DNA of 64,000 nucleotides from Planctomycetales bacterium (GTDB lineage Bacteria; Planctomycetota; Planctomycetia; Planctomycetales; Planctomycetaceae). Positions 53,319 to 63,953 of the stretch are shown here, piece after piece. The stretch lies in assembly GCA_028285345.1 (NCBI GenBank), contig JANQPT010000051.1, forward strand, positions 153,948 through 217,947, written 5' to 3'. The position numbers were made by a program, and so were the translations under genes. The stretch's first letter is position 1; every line of letters begins with the position of its first letter. The notes beneath the pieces are model-generated. The model did no database searches, had not been told where the DNA came from, and saw nothing but the letters and a program-made list of their open reading frames with translations.

Positions 53319-54950
53319 TCAATACTTCCACGTCGTCATGATGTAGAACTGATTTGCATCGTCGCGTTGCAGCGTGGGGTCTTCGTCGACCGCGGGGCCG
53401 TACCAGAACCAGAAGTAGCCCGCCTGCACCTGCAGGTTCTTGTTCACCTGATAGGTTGCCAGCAGATCGAGTTCGTTTCCGATGTTGCGGTTTTGGACGG
53501 TGTTCGTTCCTAGCGGGGCGCCGGCGATGTTGTAGATAAAGTCGTTCGCGGTCGCCTTGTCGAACCAATGCCACTGCATCGCCAGCGTCAATCGTTTCGC
53601 CGGCTTGACCGACGCCTGAACACTGTAGTCGAGCAGGTTGGCACCGTTGAAGTTGTCGATCAACCCCCAGTAAGCGTGTCCCAGCGGATAGAGTGTGAAT
53701 ACGGTGTTAATGTCGCCGTCAGCGGCACCGGTGTCACCCGATCCCCACCAAAACAGAGCCGTCAACTTCGGCGACCAGGGGATGCTGTCGAATGTGATGC
53801 CGCCGATTGTCGAAATGAAACCGGCGTTGACGTCTTGATCCGCTCCGCCGGAAATAAAGGCATCGTCGCCGAATTGCCAGCCGCCCAGCAGGTTCCAGTC
53901 CCATGTGCGGACAACCGTGCCGCACTGCTTCACCGGTCGATCGCCGGCGTAACGCAGTCCGATGGTGTGCCGCGAGCCGTCCTGGCGATTCATCAAAGGT
54001 TCGCTCTCGTCGTTCCACAGCCAAAACAAGTCGACGATACCATTCGGCGCGTTCTTATAGGTTGCGTAGATGCCGCTGAAAACGACGCTTTGATCCGGCT
54101 GGTCAAAACTATAGGGCCGAAAGACTTGCGCCGAGGCGGCACCGTTGGAGGGACGGACGACGAAGCCGTCGACATTCCAGTCTTTCCCTTCCCAATACAT
54201 GCGGCCGCCTTGGAAGGTACGGTAGGTGTTTGCCCATGCCAGCGGCGAGACGAGATGCTGATCGCCGTACAGCAGAAATTGCCGGCCGTAGCGGAGGTGC
54301 GCTTCGCCGGTGGTCCGCTCTAAAAACTTGATGTCGGCGTAATATTGCAGCAGATCCCAGCGGTTTTCGTCGATCGGCAGCATCGGAATGTCTTCGCCGA
54401 AGATGGGGGCATCGATGCTCTGAACCCGTCCGGTGAACCACTCGTTGCCCACCTCGAGAAACGGAGTAAACCGCCAAAGGTTGTATCGATCACGGGCAAC
54501 CGTTCCTTGCGGCCGCAAACGATTGTGTTCGTCCATGTAGCGATGCCGCAGTTCGCCGCCGATTGAGTATTTCCAGCCACTACCCAATTCGCGATTGCGG
54601 AGAAAATGCAGCAGCGGGCGATCGTCGTGCCAGAAGCATGGGTCCTCCGCACAATAGCAGGGAGGAACTGACGGCGTGCATCCGCCCACGCTGTCACAGG
54701 GGACCGCAGTCTCTGTGCATTGCGGACGTGCAAAGCCGATTGGAGAAACTTGCGTGAACGGCTGCGCAGATTCGTGTCCGGGAGCAAACAGGTCTCGGTC
54801 GGCTGCGGACAAGTGGGTTGAGTCAGCAAACTCCGTGTAGGTTTGAGGCGTCGACGTCGGGGCCCCCGGCGGCTCCGCTGTGGCCGCCAAAGTTGATGTG
54901 AGTCCCCATGCGATTAGCGACATCGTCGCGATGCGGCTGCGTACCATCAT
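53319..54950 (-). CDS. alginate-export family outer-membrane porin
   Basis: A 543-residue protein with a signal peptide (RSRIATMSLIAWGLTSTLAATA) and a Cys-containing leader (CTETAVPCDSVGGCTPSVPPCYCAEDPC). A beta-barrel region of the Alginate_exp type follows (GWKYSIGGELRHRYMDEHNR ... HLRYGRQFLLYGDQHLVSPL ... YFWFWYGPAVDEDPTLQRDD) and ends with an aromatic strand (FYIMTTWKY). Such barrels pass small or anionic solutes through the outer membrane. It is divergent from the nitrate assimilation operon, so nitrate entry is a plausible job but not shown. The start may be 54950, 54947 or 54986. Confidence 0.82.
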   Translation of the reverse strand: MMVRSRIATMSLIAWGLTSTLAATAEPPGAPTSTPQTYTEFADSTHLSAADRDLFAPGHESAQPFTQVSPIGFARPQCTETAVPCDSVGGCTPSVPPCYCAEDPCFWHDDRPLLHFLRNRELGSGWKYSIGGELRHRYMDEHNRLRPQGTVARDRYNLWRFTPFLEVGNEWFTGRVQSIDAPIFGEDIPMLPIDENRWDLLQYYADIKFLERTTGEAHLRYGRQFLLYGDQHLVSPLAWANTYRTFQGGRMYWEGKDWNVDGFVVRPSNGAASAQVFRPYSFDQPDQSVVFSGIYATYKNAPNGIVDLFWLWNDESEPLMNRQDGSRHTIGLRYAGDRPVKQCGTVVRTWDWNLLGGWQFGDDAFISGGADQDVNAGFISTIGGITFDSIPWSPKLTALFWWGSGDTGAADGDINTVFTLYPLGHAYWGLIDNFNGANLLDYSVQASVKPAKRLTLAMQWHWFDKATANDFIYNIAGAPLGTNTVQNRNIGNELDLLATYQVNKNLQVQAGYFWFWYGPAVDEDPTLQRDDANQFYIMTTWKY

Positions 54951-55451
54951 TGCAAACTCAATTCCATTTGGTGTGTCGAATTCCATTTCAAGATGCGGCG
55001 CGATGGCGCAGCCCCAACAAGGCGGCTGCATTAAGAAAATCATCGGCCGCGCAGCAAAAGTCGCGCTCGGCAATTCGAGATTCGTGAGATGTCTTATTCC
55101 GTTCTGGATAAAGTTAGCCGGAATAACAGTCAGAATCTTCCGGGTTTACCTGCTGAGTCAATGGGCAGCAGTGCGCGTTTGCCCGACACACAAACCAAAA
55201 TCTGCTAAAGAGCGAAAAAACGTTTCGTCTCAAAATTCTCCTGCCAATCCAGCAACATCCCGCAAAAACACGCGCGGTCCGTCGGCTCTACGTGCGTCGC
55301 GCGGCAAACTGGCACGGTGATTGCATTAGTCAGCTGCCACCACATCGGGCCTCGTCGGTCACGGTGTCGGGAGGGATTCGTCGGACTCATCCGGCCGAAC
55401 CGGCTCACGTACCGCTACGTTGGCGGCAATGAAAAACAACTCTGGATCAAT
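54951..55451. promoter_or_regulatory. shared upstream region of the porin and the nitrate operon
   Basis: A non-coding divergent region. It holds the sigma-54 promoter (55310-55325) for the rightward operon and, about 190 bases before it, a perfect 8-bp inverted repeat TTATTCCG/CGGAATAA (55094-55126, 17-base spacing) suited to an upstream activator. No gene supported. Confidence 0.6.
55310..55325 (+). promoter_or_regulatory. consensus sigma-54 promoter of the nitrate operon
   Basis: TGGCACGGTGATTGCA matches the sigma-54 -24/-12 consensus (TGGCAC-N5-TTGCA) without a mismatch. It lies 127 bases before the transporter ATG. Sigma-54 promoters commonly serve nitrogen assimilation genes under NtrC-like activators. 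Confidence 0.85.
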
Positions 55452-56849
55452 ATGAAGGTACGTCCCGTGGAATTGCAGAAGAAGGCCACTCGAATTTCAC
55501 TCTTCGAGATCAAGTCTCCACAGATGCGCGCGTTCCATATGTCATGGTTCGCATTCTTTCTCTGCTTTTTTGCGTGGTTCGGCATTGCCCCGCTGATGAA
55601 GGTTGTCCGCGAGGAAATGTCGTTGACGAAAGAGCAGGTTGGCTGGTGTATTATCGGTTCGGTGGCCGTGACCGTCTTGATGCGGTTGTTCATCGGATGG
55701 CTGTGTGACCGAATCGGCCCTCGACTGGCTTACACCTGGTTGTTGTTGCTGGGCTCAATTCCGGTTATGGCGATCGGTTTTGCTCACGACTTTACGTCGT
55801 TTCTGATCTTTCGGATCGCGATTGGCGCGATCGGTGCATCATTTGTGATCACCCAGTACCACACATCGATCATGTTCGCATCGAATTGTGTCGGTACGGC
55901 AAATGCCACGACTGCCGGCTGGGGCAACCTCGGCGGCGGCGTCACGCAATTGGTGATGCCGTTGATCTTCGCCTTTTTCGTGGGGGTGGTGGGATTTAGC
56001 GAGACGATTGGCTGGAGAGTCTCGATGTTCGTCGCGGGATTGATGTGCGCTGCAACCGGAATCGCGTACTACTTCTTGACCCAGGACGCCCCTGAAGGAA
56101 ACTTTGCCGATCTGCGCGCCAGCGGCAGATTGCCGGAGAAGAAAGCAGTCAAGGGATCATTCGTCAACGCCTGTAAGGACGGTCGTGTCTGGGCGCTATT
56201 CGTTATCTACGGCGCGTGTTTCGGGATCGAACTGACGATCAACAATGTGGCCACGCTCTACTTCGTCGACTATTTCGACTACTTCCAAGAAATGAGCACC
56301 GTCCAGGCGATGAGCACTGCGGGATTGATTGCCAGTTTGTTCGGCCTGATGAATATATTCGCCCGAACGCTGGGGGGCTTTTTCGGCGATAAGTTCGGCC
56401 AGAAATGGGGGCTGTCGGGTCGCGTAAAATGGTTGTTCATCGTGCTGTTCTGCGAGGGGTTGGCCCTGATGCTCTTCTCCCGCATGAATGTACTTACGCT
56501 CGCGATTCCCACGTTGATCCTCTTCAGCCTGTTTGTGCAGATGAGTGAGGGAGCGACCTATTCCGTCGTGCCATTCATTAACAAACGCGCGCTGGGATCG
56601 GTCTCGGGCATCGTAGGAGCGGGTGGAAACGCGGGTGCAGTGGCTGCCGGATTTCTGTTCAAAGCGTCCTCCATCAACTGGCCGACGGCACTCTTTATTT
56701 TGGGAATGCTGGTGACCTGTTGCTCGTTTCTGACCTTTCTCGTCAGATTTAGCGAGGCCGCCGAAACCGAGGCCCGAGTCGAGTCGGAAATTGCGATCGG
56801 CAATCGCGGCATGGCCCCGGAACTGGCAGCCGCTCCGGCGACCTCGTAG
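55452..56849 (+). CDS. NarK-type nitrate/nitrite MFS transporter
   Basis: A 465-residue, 12-helix transporter of the nitrate/nitrite porter family. Helix 1 is WFAFFLCFFAWFGIAPLM and the MFS signature is WLCDRIGPRLAY. Nitrate signature regions are TAGWGNLGGGVTQLVMPL in helix 5 and VGAGGNAGAVAAGFL in helix 11. It moves nitrate inward for the downstream enzymes. ATG 55452 is chosen because the conserved protein starts there; the frame is open upstream to 55317 through the promoter region. It is the first gene of the nitrate operon. Confidence 0.93.
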   Translation: MKVRPVELQKKATRISLFEIKSPQMRAFHMSWFAFFLCFFAWFGIAPLMKVVREEMSLTKEQVGWCIIGSVAVTVLMRLFIGWLCDRIGPRLAYTWLLLLGSIPVMAIGFAHDFTSFLIFRIAIGAIGASFVITQYHTSIMFASNCVGTANATTAGWGNLGGGVTQLVMPLIFAFFVGVVGFSETIGWRVSMFVAGLMCAATGIAYYFLTQDAPEGNFADLRASGRLPEKKAVKGSFVNACKDGRVWALFVIYGACFGIELTINNVATLYFVDYFDYFQEMSTVQAMSTAGLIASLFGLMNIFARTLGGFFGDKFGQKWGLSGRVKWLFIVLFCEGLALMLFSRMNVLTLAIPTLILFSLFVQMSEGATYSVVPFINKRALGSVSGIVGAGGNAGAVAAGFLFKASSINWPTALFILGMLVTCCSFLTFLVRFSEAAETEARVESEIAIGNRGMAPELAAAPATS

Positions 56850-56877
56850 TAGTTTGACACGTGGTTGTTTTCGGGTT

Positions 56878-56906
56878 GTGTGCCACTGGCAGAGCCAGTG
56901 GCACAC
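56878..56906. repeat. REP-like perfect hairpin
   Basis: GTGTGCCACTGGC AGA GCCAGTGGCACAC has a 13-bp perfect stem with a 3-base loop. It lies between the transporter and nitrite reductase genes, where it could attenuate or stabilise the message. Confidence 0.75.
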
Positions 56907-56982
56907 TAATGTTTTGCATTGACGGAACACTGGTGGTGTATCGCACTGGAATGGCAGGCGGCGGCGCGCACGAACATGTGAG

Positions 56983-59913
56983 ATGTCCGCACAAACTTTC
57001 GATCGAACGACTAATGGCAAGCACCAAATGGCAAACCCTGTAGAAGAATGGAAAGCGGAAAAGCATCCCTTTGAGGTCTGGGCCGATGTCGAGCGGCACG
57101 CGGCTGCGGGGACGCCGATGAAGGAGATCGCCGCACCCGACTTAGAGCGGATGAAGTGGCACGGGTTCTTTTATCGCAAACGGGATACGCCGGGGCGGTA
57201 TATGAACCGCATTCGCGTTACGGGCTGCGAACTGACGTCAAAGCAGGCCAAGGAAATCGCTATTATTGCTTATGAGTACGGCCACGGGATCATCGATTCG
57301 ACCACACGCGGAAATCTGCAGGTGCAAGGTCTGGGAATCGAGCATGTGCCAAAGGTCGCTGAACGATTATCGGCGGTCGGCCTGACGAGCAAGCAAACCG
57401 GACATGACAACATCCGCAACGTCTTTGGGCATCCGTTTAGTGGATTGATGCCGGGCGAGCTGATTGACACCCGACAATTATGCCGGGACGTCACCGAGCT
57501 GTTTGTCGACAGCCGGGAATACTCCGATCTGCCGCGGAAAATGAACATCTGCATCAGCGGCACGGAACATCATTCCTCCCACTATTGGACTCAGGACATC
57601 AGCTTCCTGGCGACCGAAGTCGACGGAGACGTGTTGTTTCAAGTGCTGTTGGCGGGCACGCAGGGGCAGAATCCACATCTCGCTTGGCATCTTCCCGTAT
57701 ACGTGCAGCCTGAACAAGTTGTCGACGTCTCGCGGTCGATCCTTGATCTGTTCCGATCCAAAGGTTCCCGCGAGAAGCGGAATTCGGCAAGGCTGCGGTT
57801 TCTAGTCGAAGAAATCGGCGTCGGTGGGGTGCTTGAATGGCTCGAATGCGACCTGGTCTATCCTTTGCGACCCTGTGTTCGCGAGCCGCTGCCTGCTTCC
57901 AGTCACGACGAACTCGTCGGCTGGTTTCGTCAATCCGATCCGCAACTCTGGACAATGGGGCTATCGGTTCCTGTGGGACGGATGACTTGGAATCAACTGG
58001 AAGGACTGGCCGTCCTGAGCAAACGTTGGGGCGACGGTGAATTGAGGACGACCCACGAACAAGGTATCGCCGTCGCCAACATCCCAACCGGGTTCAAGGA
58101 CGCGGCGGCAACCGATGCGGCGGCTCTCGGCTTCAGCGTGCAGGCAGACCCGCTGGAACTCAACACGATCGCCTGTACGGGCAGCCAATTCTGCAACATT
58201 GCCGTCACCGAAACCAAAGGGCACATGTTCCAGCTTATCGAGAAGCTGCGTCAACGTGCTCTGAAACTGCACGGTATCCGCATTCACATGAGCGGGTGCC
58301 CCTCCAGTTGCGCACAGCATTTTACGGCCGACATCGGCCTCAAAGGTGTTCGTGTGCGCCGGTTGGTCGGGACGCGCGAAGGGTTCGACGTCTACCTCGG
58401 CGGCGGAATCGCGGGGCAGGTCCACATGGGTTTGCCGTATAAGTTGGGCGTCGACGTCGATCAACTGCCGACGCTCGTCGAGGACGTGGTGAGCGAGTTC
58501 TACCTCAAGCACCGTGCCGGACAGACGTTTAGCGCGTATTGGCGGGAGAAACTTCAATCGGCCAAGGCAGCAAAAGTGCACGACGACGATTATCAGCTGC
58601 CGGTGTGGTTATGTGAGGCGTGTGATTACCGCCATATCGGCGAGGATCCACCGGTCTTTTGTCCCCGCTGCGCGGGACTGCGCCGAAACTTTGCCCGGCT
58701 GGAGGATCTTACTGAGGCCGACGACGCGTCTCAAACTGCAGACGAACCGCTCACCCGACAGGATGGTTTCGCTTACGCTGCCGAAGAGGCGGCGCTCGCC
58801 GATTCCGAAGGTTTGACCGTGACGGTCGACGGTGGGGAGTATGCCCTGTTCCGACATCAGGGCCAAGTGAAATGCATTGACTCCGCCTGCCCGCACGAAG
58901 GGGCTTCGCTGGCTGACGGGGAAATCCGCGACGGTGTGGTTGTCTGTCCCTGGCACAGCTGGGAATTTGACGTCTGCACAGGCTGCAGCCTCGATCCGCC
59001 CGATAACGATGTCGCAACGTACGAAACGCTCGTTGAAGACGGTAAAATCTTTATCAAAACCGGCCAAACTTCCGTCGCGGCCCAGGAAAGTCCGGGCAAG
59101 AAACCGTCGACGGCGGAGATCTTGAAGCAACTCCGCACGGGCACAAGCACAACGCCGCGGCCCAAGCAGGTTAAGCCGATCCTTGCCGAATTGGCCGTCA
59201 CTGAAGTGATCGAAGAGACGCCGGTTGTCCGCACGTTTCGACTGGACAATTCCGCGGGCAAGGTTTCATTCGACTATCCCGGCAAGTTCGCCAAGGTCTG
59301 TGTCTCGTCGGAAGAGGGTGAGGTTTGGCGAAGCTTTACAATTAGCTCCTGTCCGCAGTCGCCGGAAGCCCTCGATCTGACCATCCGTGTCAATCCTGAC
59401 GGGATCGTTTCGCGGTATCTCTTCGAGAACGCGGCGCCCGGTACGACGATTAAGATCAAGGCCGCGCAAGGCGGCTTCTATTTTGATGCGGAACGACATA
59501 CTGAACCGCTCTGTTTGATTTCTGCCGGCAGCGGGATCACACCGATGATGTCCATCGTTCGTTCGCTGGCGGCTTGCGGCAGCAAGCATCCCTGCAAGTT
59601 CCTCTACGGGGCACGGACCGAAGCCGACATCATTTTTCGCGATGAGTGCGAGCAACTGCACGCAGAACACGACTGGTTTCGCTACTTCGTGACCCTATCG
59701 CAGGCGGATAGCTCGTGGAATGGATTGCGGGGTCGGCTGGACTTAGACCAAATCAAGGCCGCGGTTTCGGATTTGCCGGCGTGCCGCTATTTCCTCTGCG
59801 GGCCCAACACGTTCATGGATTCAATTCAGTCGCTGCTGGCTGCCGAGGGAGTTCCCGCTGACAAGATACATACTGAGCAATTCCACAAGACGAAGGTGCC
59901 GGAAACGGTCTGA
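56983..59913 (+). CDS. self-contained nitrite reductase: siroheme core, rubredoxin-like, Rieske and FNR domains
   Basis: A 976-residue fusion. Residues about 30-520 form a NirA/sulfite reductase-like siroheme enzyme with [4Fe-4S] ligands C398, C404, C439 and C443 (CTGSQFC and CPSSC). A rubredoxin-like zinc or iron knuckle follows (C544, C547, C560, C563). Next is a Rieske [2Fe-2S] domain (C636, H638, C655, H658 in CPHEGASL and CPWHSW). A ferredoxin-NADP reductase-like part ends the protein (about 740-976; RSFTISSCPQSP, LISAGSGITPMMSIVRSL, RYFLCGPNTFMDSI). It would reduce nitrite to ammonium with NAD(P)H electrons passed internally. Start 57028 (MANPVEEWKAEKHP) is a credible alternative. Confidence 0.92.
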   Translation: MSAQTFDRTTNGKHQMANPVEEWKAEKHPFEVWADVERHAAAGTPMKEIAAPDLERMKWHGFFYRKRDTPGRYMNRIRVTGCELTSKQAKEIAIIAYEYGHGIIDSTTRGNLQVQGLGIEHVPKVAERLSAVGLTSKQTGHDNIRNVFGHPFSGLMPGELIDTRQLCRDVTELFVDSREYSDLPRKMNICISGTEHHSSHYWTQDISFLATEVDGDVLFQVLLAGTQGQNPHLAWHLPVYVQPEQVVDVSRSILDLFRSKGSREKRNSARLRFLVEEIGVGGVLEWLECDLVYPLRPCVREPLPASSHDELVGWFRQSDPQLWTMGLSVPVGRMTWNQLEGLAVLSKRWGDGELRTTHEQGIAVANIPTGFKDAAATDAAALGFSVQADPLELNTIACTGSQFCNIAVTETKGHMFQLIEKLRQRALKLHGIRIHMSGCPSSCAQHFTADIGLKGVRVRRLVGTREGFDVYLGGGIAGQVHMGLPYKLGVDVDQLPTLVEDVVSEFYLKHRAGQTFSAYWREKLQSAKAAKVHDDDYQLPVWLCEACDYRHIGEDPPVFCPRCAGLRRNFARLEDLTEADDASQTADEPLTRQDGFAYAAEEAALADSEGLTVTVDGGEYALFRHQGQVKCIDSACPHEGASLADGEIRDGVVVCPWHSWEFDVCTGCSLDPPDNDVATYETLVEDGKIFIKTGQTSVAAQESPGKKPSTAEILKQLRTGTSTTPRPKQVKPILAELAVTEVIEETPVVRTFRLDNSAGKVSFDYPGKFAKVCVSSEEGEVWRSFTISSCPQSPEALDLTIRVNPDGIVSRYLFENAAPGTTIKIKAAQGGFYFDAERHTEPLCLISAGSGITPMMSIVRSLAACGSKHPCKFLYGARTEADIIFRDECEQLHAEHDWFRYFVTLSQADSSWNGLRGRLDLDQIKAAVSDLPACRYFLCGPNTFMDSIQSLLAAEGVPADKIHTEQFHKTKVPETV

Positions 59914-59922
59914 TTCAAATCA

Positions 59923-61656
59923 ATGGAATCCGTTCACGCACACCAGTCTTCAAACGTTGCCGCCGGTGCATCGGCTGATTCCTCTTTGCCGATCGTCGAG
60001 CGCGGGCCGGAAGAGCACGGACCTGATCTCGTGCTGCACTTGCTCGACGACCAGCAGCGCCTGACGGCCGTCGATGAATTCGCAAAAGCCTACGCAGACG
60101 GTCCCCCGGCGCAAGCCGCTTACTATCAAAAACTGCTCCCGGCGACTCCGCCGGCGGAAGGACAGCAGTACGCCTTCGAAGTCGATCTCGACCGCTGCAG
60201 CGGCTGCAAAGCCTGCGTGACCGCTTGCCATTCGCTGAACGGCCTCGACGAACAGGAGACGTGGCGCGACGTCGGGCTATTGGTCGGCGGGTCGACCTCT
60301 CAGCCGGTGATGCAGCACGTGACCACCGCCTGCCACCATTGTCTCGAACCTGGTTGCATGATTGCATGTCCCGTCGATGCCTACGAAAAGGATCCCGCGA
60401 CGGGAATCGTCAAGCACCTGGACGACCAATGTTTCGGCTGCCAGTACTGCACACTGGCTTGTCCCTATGACGTGCCCAAATATCACGCCGGAAAGGGAAT
60501 TGTCCGTAAATGCGATATGTGCAGCGACCGCTTAGCTGTCGGCGAAGCTCCTGCCTGCGTACAGGCCTGCCCGCACGAAGCGATTTCGATCAAAGTCGTC
60601 GACCAGCGACAGGTCCTTGAGGACGCGGAGACCGATCACTTCCTTCCCGCAGCGCCCGATCCTCAGATCACGTTGCCGACGACACATTACAAAACGGCCC
60701 GTGTATTTCCCCGCAACACGCTGCCGGCCGACTATTACTCTGTCAATCCGCAGCATCCACACTGGCCGCTGATCATCATGTTAGTGCTGACGCAACTCTC
60801 CGTTGGCGCGTTTATTGTCGGCATGTGGCTGGACAGCGTTCTGGAACCCTCGCTGGCCGCCCCGATTCGGCGGATGCACGCCAGCAGCGCGCTGGCGTTT
60901 GGATTATTGGCACTCGCGGCCAGCACGTTGCATTTGGGTCGGCCGCAGTATGCATTTCGCGCGGTCATCGGATTGCGGCATTCGTGGCTCAGTCGTGAAA
61001 TCGTCGCATTTGGGGCGTTCGCCGGTTCTGCCTGTCTATATGCCGCCTGTTGCTGGCTGAGTCCCAATAGCGCGGTGTTGCTCGTGCTTGGTTGGCTGGT
61101 GGCCGTCACCGGGATCGCCGGCGTTTTTTGCTCCGTGATGATCTACGTGTTCACGCGTCGCGAATTCTGGAGTTTCGGTGCCACGTCGGTCAAATTCCTC
61201 CTAACCTCGGCATTGTTGGGGGTCGCCGCGACGCTGTTTTCAATTCTCCTGTTCGACGAATTCGTGAACAATCAGCTCACCCATCGATTGGCGGCCGAGG
61301 CGGGTACGACGTTGATTCATTCCGTACTTGTCATCTTTGCCGCGAAGTTGGCTCTGGAGCTATCCCTGTTCCGCCACTTGGTGACGCGGCGACAGTCGCC
61401 GTTGAAGCGATCCGCCAAATTGCTCGTCGGTCCTCTGTCCGGTTCGATGATCGCGCGTTTCGCATGCGGCATCATGGGCGGCGTATTCATGCCGCTCATG
61501 CTGTGGAATTCGATCGCATCGGGCGATTGGTCAGGGCCGACGATGATGCTTTCCGTCGGGTTCTTATTTGGAGCCCTGGTCGTCGGCGAAATGATTGAAC
61601 GATATCAGTTCTTTGCCGCTTGCGCCGCCCCGCGGATGCCCGGGCGGCTCGGTTAG
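59923..61656 (+). CDS. fusion of DmsB-like Fe-S subunit and DmsC-like membrane anchor
   Basis: A 577-residue protein. After a hydrophilic leader of about 85 residues come ferredoxin-type clusters: [41 protein letters not shown] and [21 protein letters not shown]. This is the DmsB/NrfC pattern with four [4Fe-4S] sites. From about residue 275 on there are eight hydrophobic helices resembling DmsC, the quinol-oxidising anchor. It begins 10 bases after the nitrite reductase stop and ends 29 bases before the nitrate reductase start, so it likely feeds quinol electrons to that enzyme. In the DMSO reductase family these subunits are usually separate proteins. Confidence 0.9.
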   Translation: MESVHAHQSSNVAAGASADSSLPIVERGPEEHGPDLVLHLLDDQQRLTAVDEFAKAYADGPPAQAAYYQKLLPATPPAEGQQYAFEVDLDRCSGCKACVTACHSLNGLDEQETWRDVGLLVGGSTSQPVMQHVTTACHHCLEPGCMIACPVDAYEKDPATGIVKHLDDQCFGCQYCTLACPYDVPKYHAGKGIVRKCDMCSDRLAVGEAPACVQACPHEAISIKVVDQRQVLEDAETDHFLPAAPDPQITLPTTHYKTARVFPRNTLPADYYSVNPQHPHWPLIIMLVLTQLSVGAFIVGMWLDSVLEPSLAAPIRRMHASSALAFGLLALAASTLHLGRPQYAFRAVIGLRHSWLSREIVAFGAFAGSACLYAACCWLSPNSAVLLVLGWLVAVTGIAGVFCSVMIYVFTRREFWSFGATSVKFLLTSALLGVAATLFSILLFDEFVNNQLTHRLAAEAGTTLIHSVLVIFAAKLALELSLFRHLVTRRQSPLKRSAKLLVGPLSGSMIARFACGIMGGVFMPLMLWNSIASGDWSGPTMMLSVGFLFGALVVGEMIERYQFFAACAAPRMPGRLG

Positions 61657-61684
61657 ATTCAATGGCTTTGCGGGAGCAACCAGC

Positions 61685-63892
61685 ATGACCACCCTCCTCG
61701 AAACGGCTCGCGGACTGTTGCATCAGCGTAGCGGCCCTCTAACGCGCGACCTGCTGCTTGAGCCCGCCGATTTCGGCCTGGGCCAAGTTCCCGCAAAGGC
61801 TCGGCCTGAGGCGACAACCGACATGGTCTGCGGCTATTGCTCGACCGGATGCGGGCTGCGGATTCACTTGCGCGACGGCGAAGCCGCCAACCTCACGCCA
61901 GTCACGGACTATCCCGTCAATTTGGGCATGGCTTGCCCCAAAGGCTGGGAAGCACTCACCGTGCTCGATTCTCCGGAGCGGGCGACTACCCCGCTGCTTC
62001 GCAACGAATCGGGTCGCCTGACGCCCGTCGGCTGGGACGTCGCGATGCGTACGTTTGTCGATCGTTTCAAGACGATTCAATCCCAGCACGGCGCCGATTC
62101 CGTGGCCTTCCTGAGCACGGGGCAGATGCCGACTGAAGAAATGGCATTCCTCGGTGCGCTGGCCAAGTTTGGGATGGGAGTGCTCCATGGCGACGGCAAC
62201 ACGCGACAGTGCATGGCGACCTCGGTCGTTGCCTATAAGCAAGCATTCGGATTCGACGCGCCGCCCTATACGTACGCGGACTTTGAAGAATCCGATGTGA
62301 TCGTCCTCGTCGGCAGCAACCTGTGCATTGCGCATCCGATTATGTGGGAACGCGTCATGCGCAACCCGCATGCGCCGGAAATCATCGTCGTTGATCCCCG
62401 CATGACTGAAACGGCGATGAACGCGACCCAGCATCTGCCGCTCAACCCGAAAGCCGACCAATCACTGTTTTACGGAGTGGCGCGGATCCTCATCGAGAAC
62501 GACTGGATCGACCGTCCTTTCATCGACGCTTCGACGAGCGGCTTCGAAGAGTTCGCGGAATTTGTTTCTGGCTTTAGCGACGAACGCGTCACAGCCGACA
62601 CGGGACTCACCGCCGAGCAGGTTCATCGATTTGCGCAATCCATCCACGAAGGCGAACGTGTTTCCTTTTGGTGGACGATGGGTGTGAATCAAAGCCACCA
62701 GGGTGTCCGGACGGCGCAGGCGATTATCAACCTGGCGCTGATGACGGGTAACATTGGCCGTCCCGGCACTGGTGCCAACAGCATCACCGGCCAGTGCAAT
62801 GCGATGGGTTCACGGTTATTCAGCAACACCACCAATCTCCTTGGCGGCCACGACTTCACGAACGAACAGCACCGGCAAAAAATCGCGGGCGTACTAAACA
62901 TTGATCCGAATGTGATTCCGAACGAAAACAGTCTGCCCTACCACAAAATTATCGATGGAATCCTCCGCGGCAACATCAAAGGCCTGTGGGTGATTTGCAC
63001 TAATCCCGCACACTCCTGGATCAACCAAAATCAGTGCCGCGACATTCTCGATCGTCTCGACTTCCTGGTTGTGCAGGACATGTACCATACGACGGAGACC
63101 GCACAGATGGCCGACCTCGTTCTTCCTGCCGCCGGATGGGGTGAGAAAGAAGGAACCTTCATCAATTCCGAACGGCGAATCGGTGTCATCAAGAAAGTCC
63201 GCAAAGCGCCGGGCAGCGCACTTTCCGACTTCAACATTTTCAAACTCGTAGCCCATTATTGGGGCTGTGAGGAAATGTTTCGCCGCTGGGAATCACCGGC
63301 GGCTGTGTTTGAGATTCTCAAACAATGCTCGATTGGCCAGCCGTGTGATATTACAGGTATTGAAGACTATCGCGCGATCGACAGCAGTGGAGGAATCCAA
63401 TGGCCCTGTCCCGACGGCGGCCGTGCGACTGAGAGCGAGCGACGGCTGTTCGAGGATGGCCGATTCTACCACGAAGACGGACGCGCCAAGTTCTTGTTCG
63501 AAACTCCCAAAGCGATTCCGGAAGCAGCAAACGAAAAGTTTCCGTTCACCTTGCTGACCGGCCGCGGCACCGCTTCGCAGTGGCACACTCAGACACGCAC
63601 CCGCCAATCGCCGGTCTTGAAAAAGCTCTATCCAGAAAAGGCATTCGTCGAGATCAATCCCCGCGACGCGGCAGAACTTGGAGTCGGCCCCGATCAGATG
63701 GTGATCGTTGAGTCTCAGCGGAGCCGCATCCGTGCGCGGGCCTTTCTGACGTACGCGGTCCAGCAGGGCCACGTCTTTCTGCCGATGCACTACGAATCGG
63801 TGAATCGACTCACATATTCCGCGTTCGATCCTTACTCGCATCAGCCGGCATACAAGGCCTGCGCGGTGCGGGTGTCCCGAGCTGACCAATGA
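61685..63892 (+). CDS. molybdopterin assimilatory nitrate reductase catalytic subunit
   Basis: A 735-residue bis-MGD enzyme that reduces nitrate to nitrite. The N-terminal [4Fe-4S] ligands are C49, C52, C56 and C84 (VCGYCSTGC ... CPKGW). The Mo ligand is Cys176 in [10 protein letters not shown], as in NasA/NapA-type enzymes. Other MopB features include [36 protein letters not shown] and a C-terminal MopB dinucleotide domain ([17 protein letters not shown]). No Tat signal is visible, so it acts in the cytoplasm. ATG 61685 has GGGAG 8 bases upstream; it follows the DmsB/DmsC fusion, its probable electron donor. Confidence 0.94.
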   Translation: MTTLLETARGLLHQRSGPLTRDLLLEPADFGLGQVPAKARPEATTDMVCGYCSTGCGLRIHLRDGEAANLTPVTDYPVNLGMACPKGWEALTVLDSPERATTPLLRNESGRLTPVGWDVAMRTFVDRFKTIQSQHGADSVAFLSTGQMPTEEMAFLGALAKFGMGVLHGDGNTRQCMATSVVAYKQAFGFDAPPYTYADFEESDVIVLVGSNLCIAHPIMWERVMRNPHAPEIIVVDPRMTETAMNATQHLPLNPKADQSLFYGVARILIENDWIDRPFIDASTSGFEEFAEFVSGFSDERVTADTGLTAEQVHRFAQSIHEGERVSFWWTMGVNQSHQGVRTAQAIINLALMTGNIGRPGTGANSITGQCNAMGSRLFSNTTNLLGGHDFTNEQHRQKIAGVLNIDPNVIPNENSLPYHKIIDGILRGNIKGLWVICTNPAHSWINQNQCRDILDRLDFLVVQDMYHTTETAQMADLVLPAAGWGEKEGTFINSERRIGVIKKVRKAPGSALSDFNIFKLVAHYWGCEEMFRRWESPAAVFEILKQCSIGQPCDITGIEDYRAIDSSGGIQWPCPDGGRATESERRLFEDGRFYHEDGRAKFLFETPKAIPEAANEKFPFTLLTGRGTASQWHTQTRTRQSPVLKKLYPEKAFVEINPRDAAELGVGPDQMVIVESQRSRIRARAFLTYAVQQGHVFLPMHYESVNRLTYSAFDPYSHQPAYKACAVRVSRADQ

Positions 63893-63953
63893 ATCGGATG
63901 CCGGAGTCCGAATAGCCGGCCGGTTCGTCGCAAGGCATTGTCACATCGTCAAT

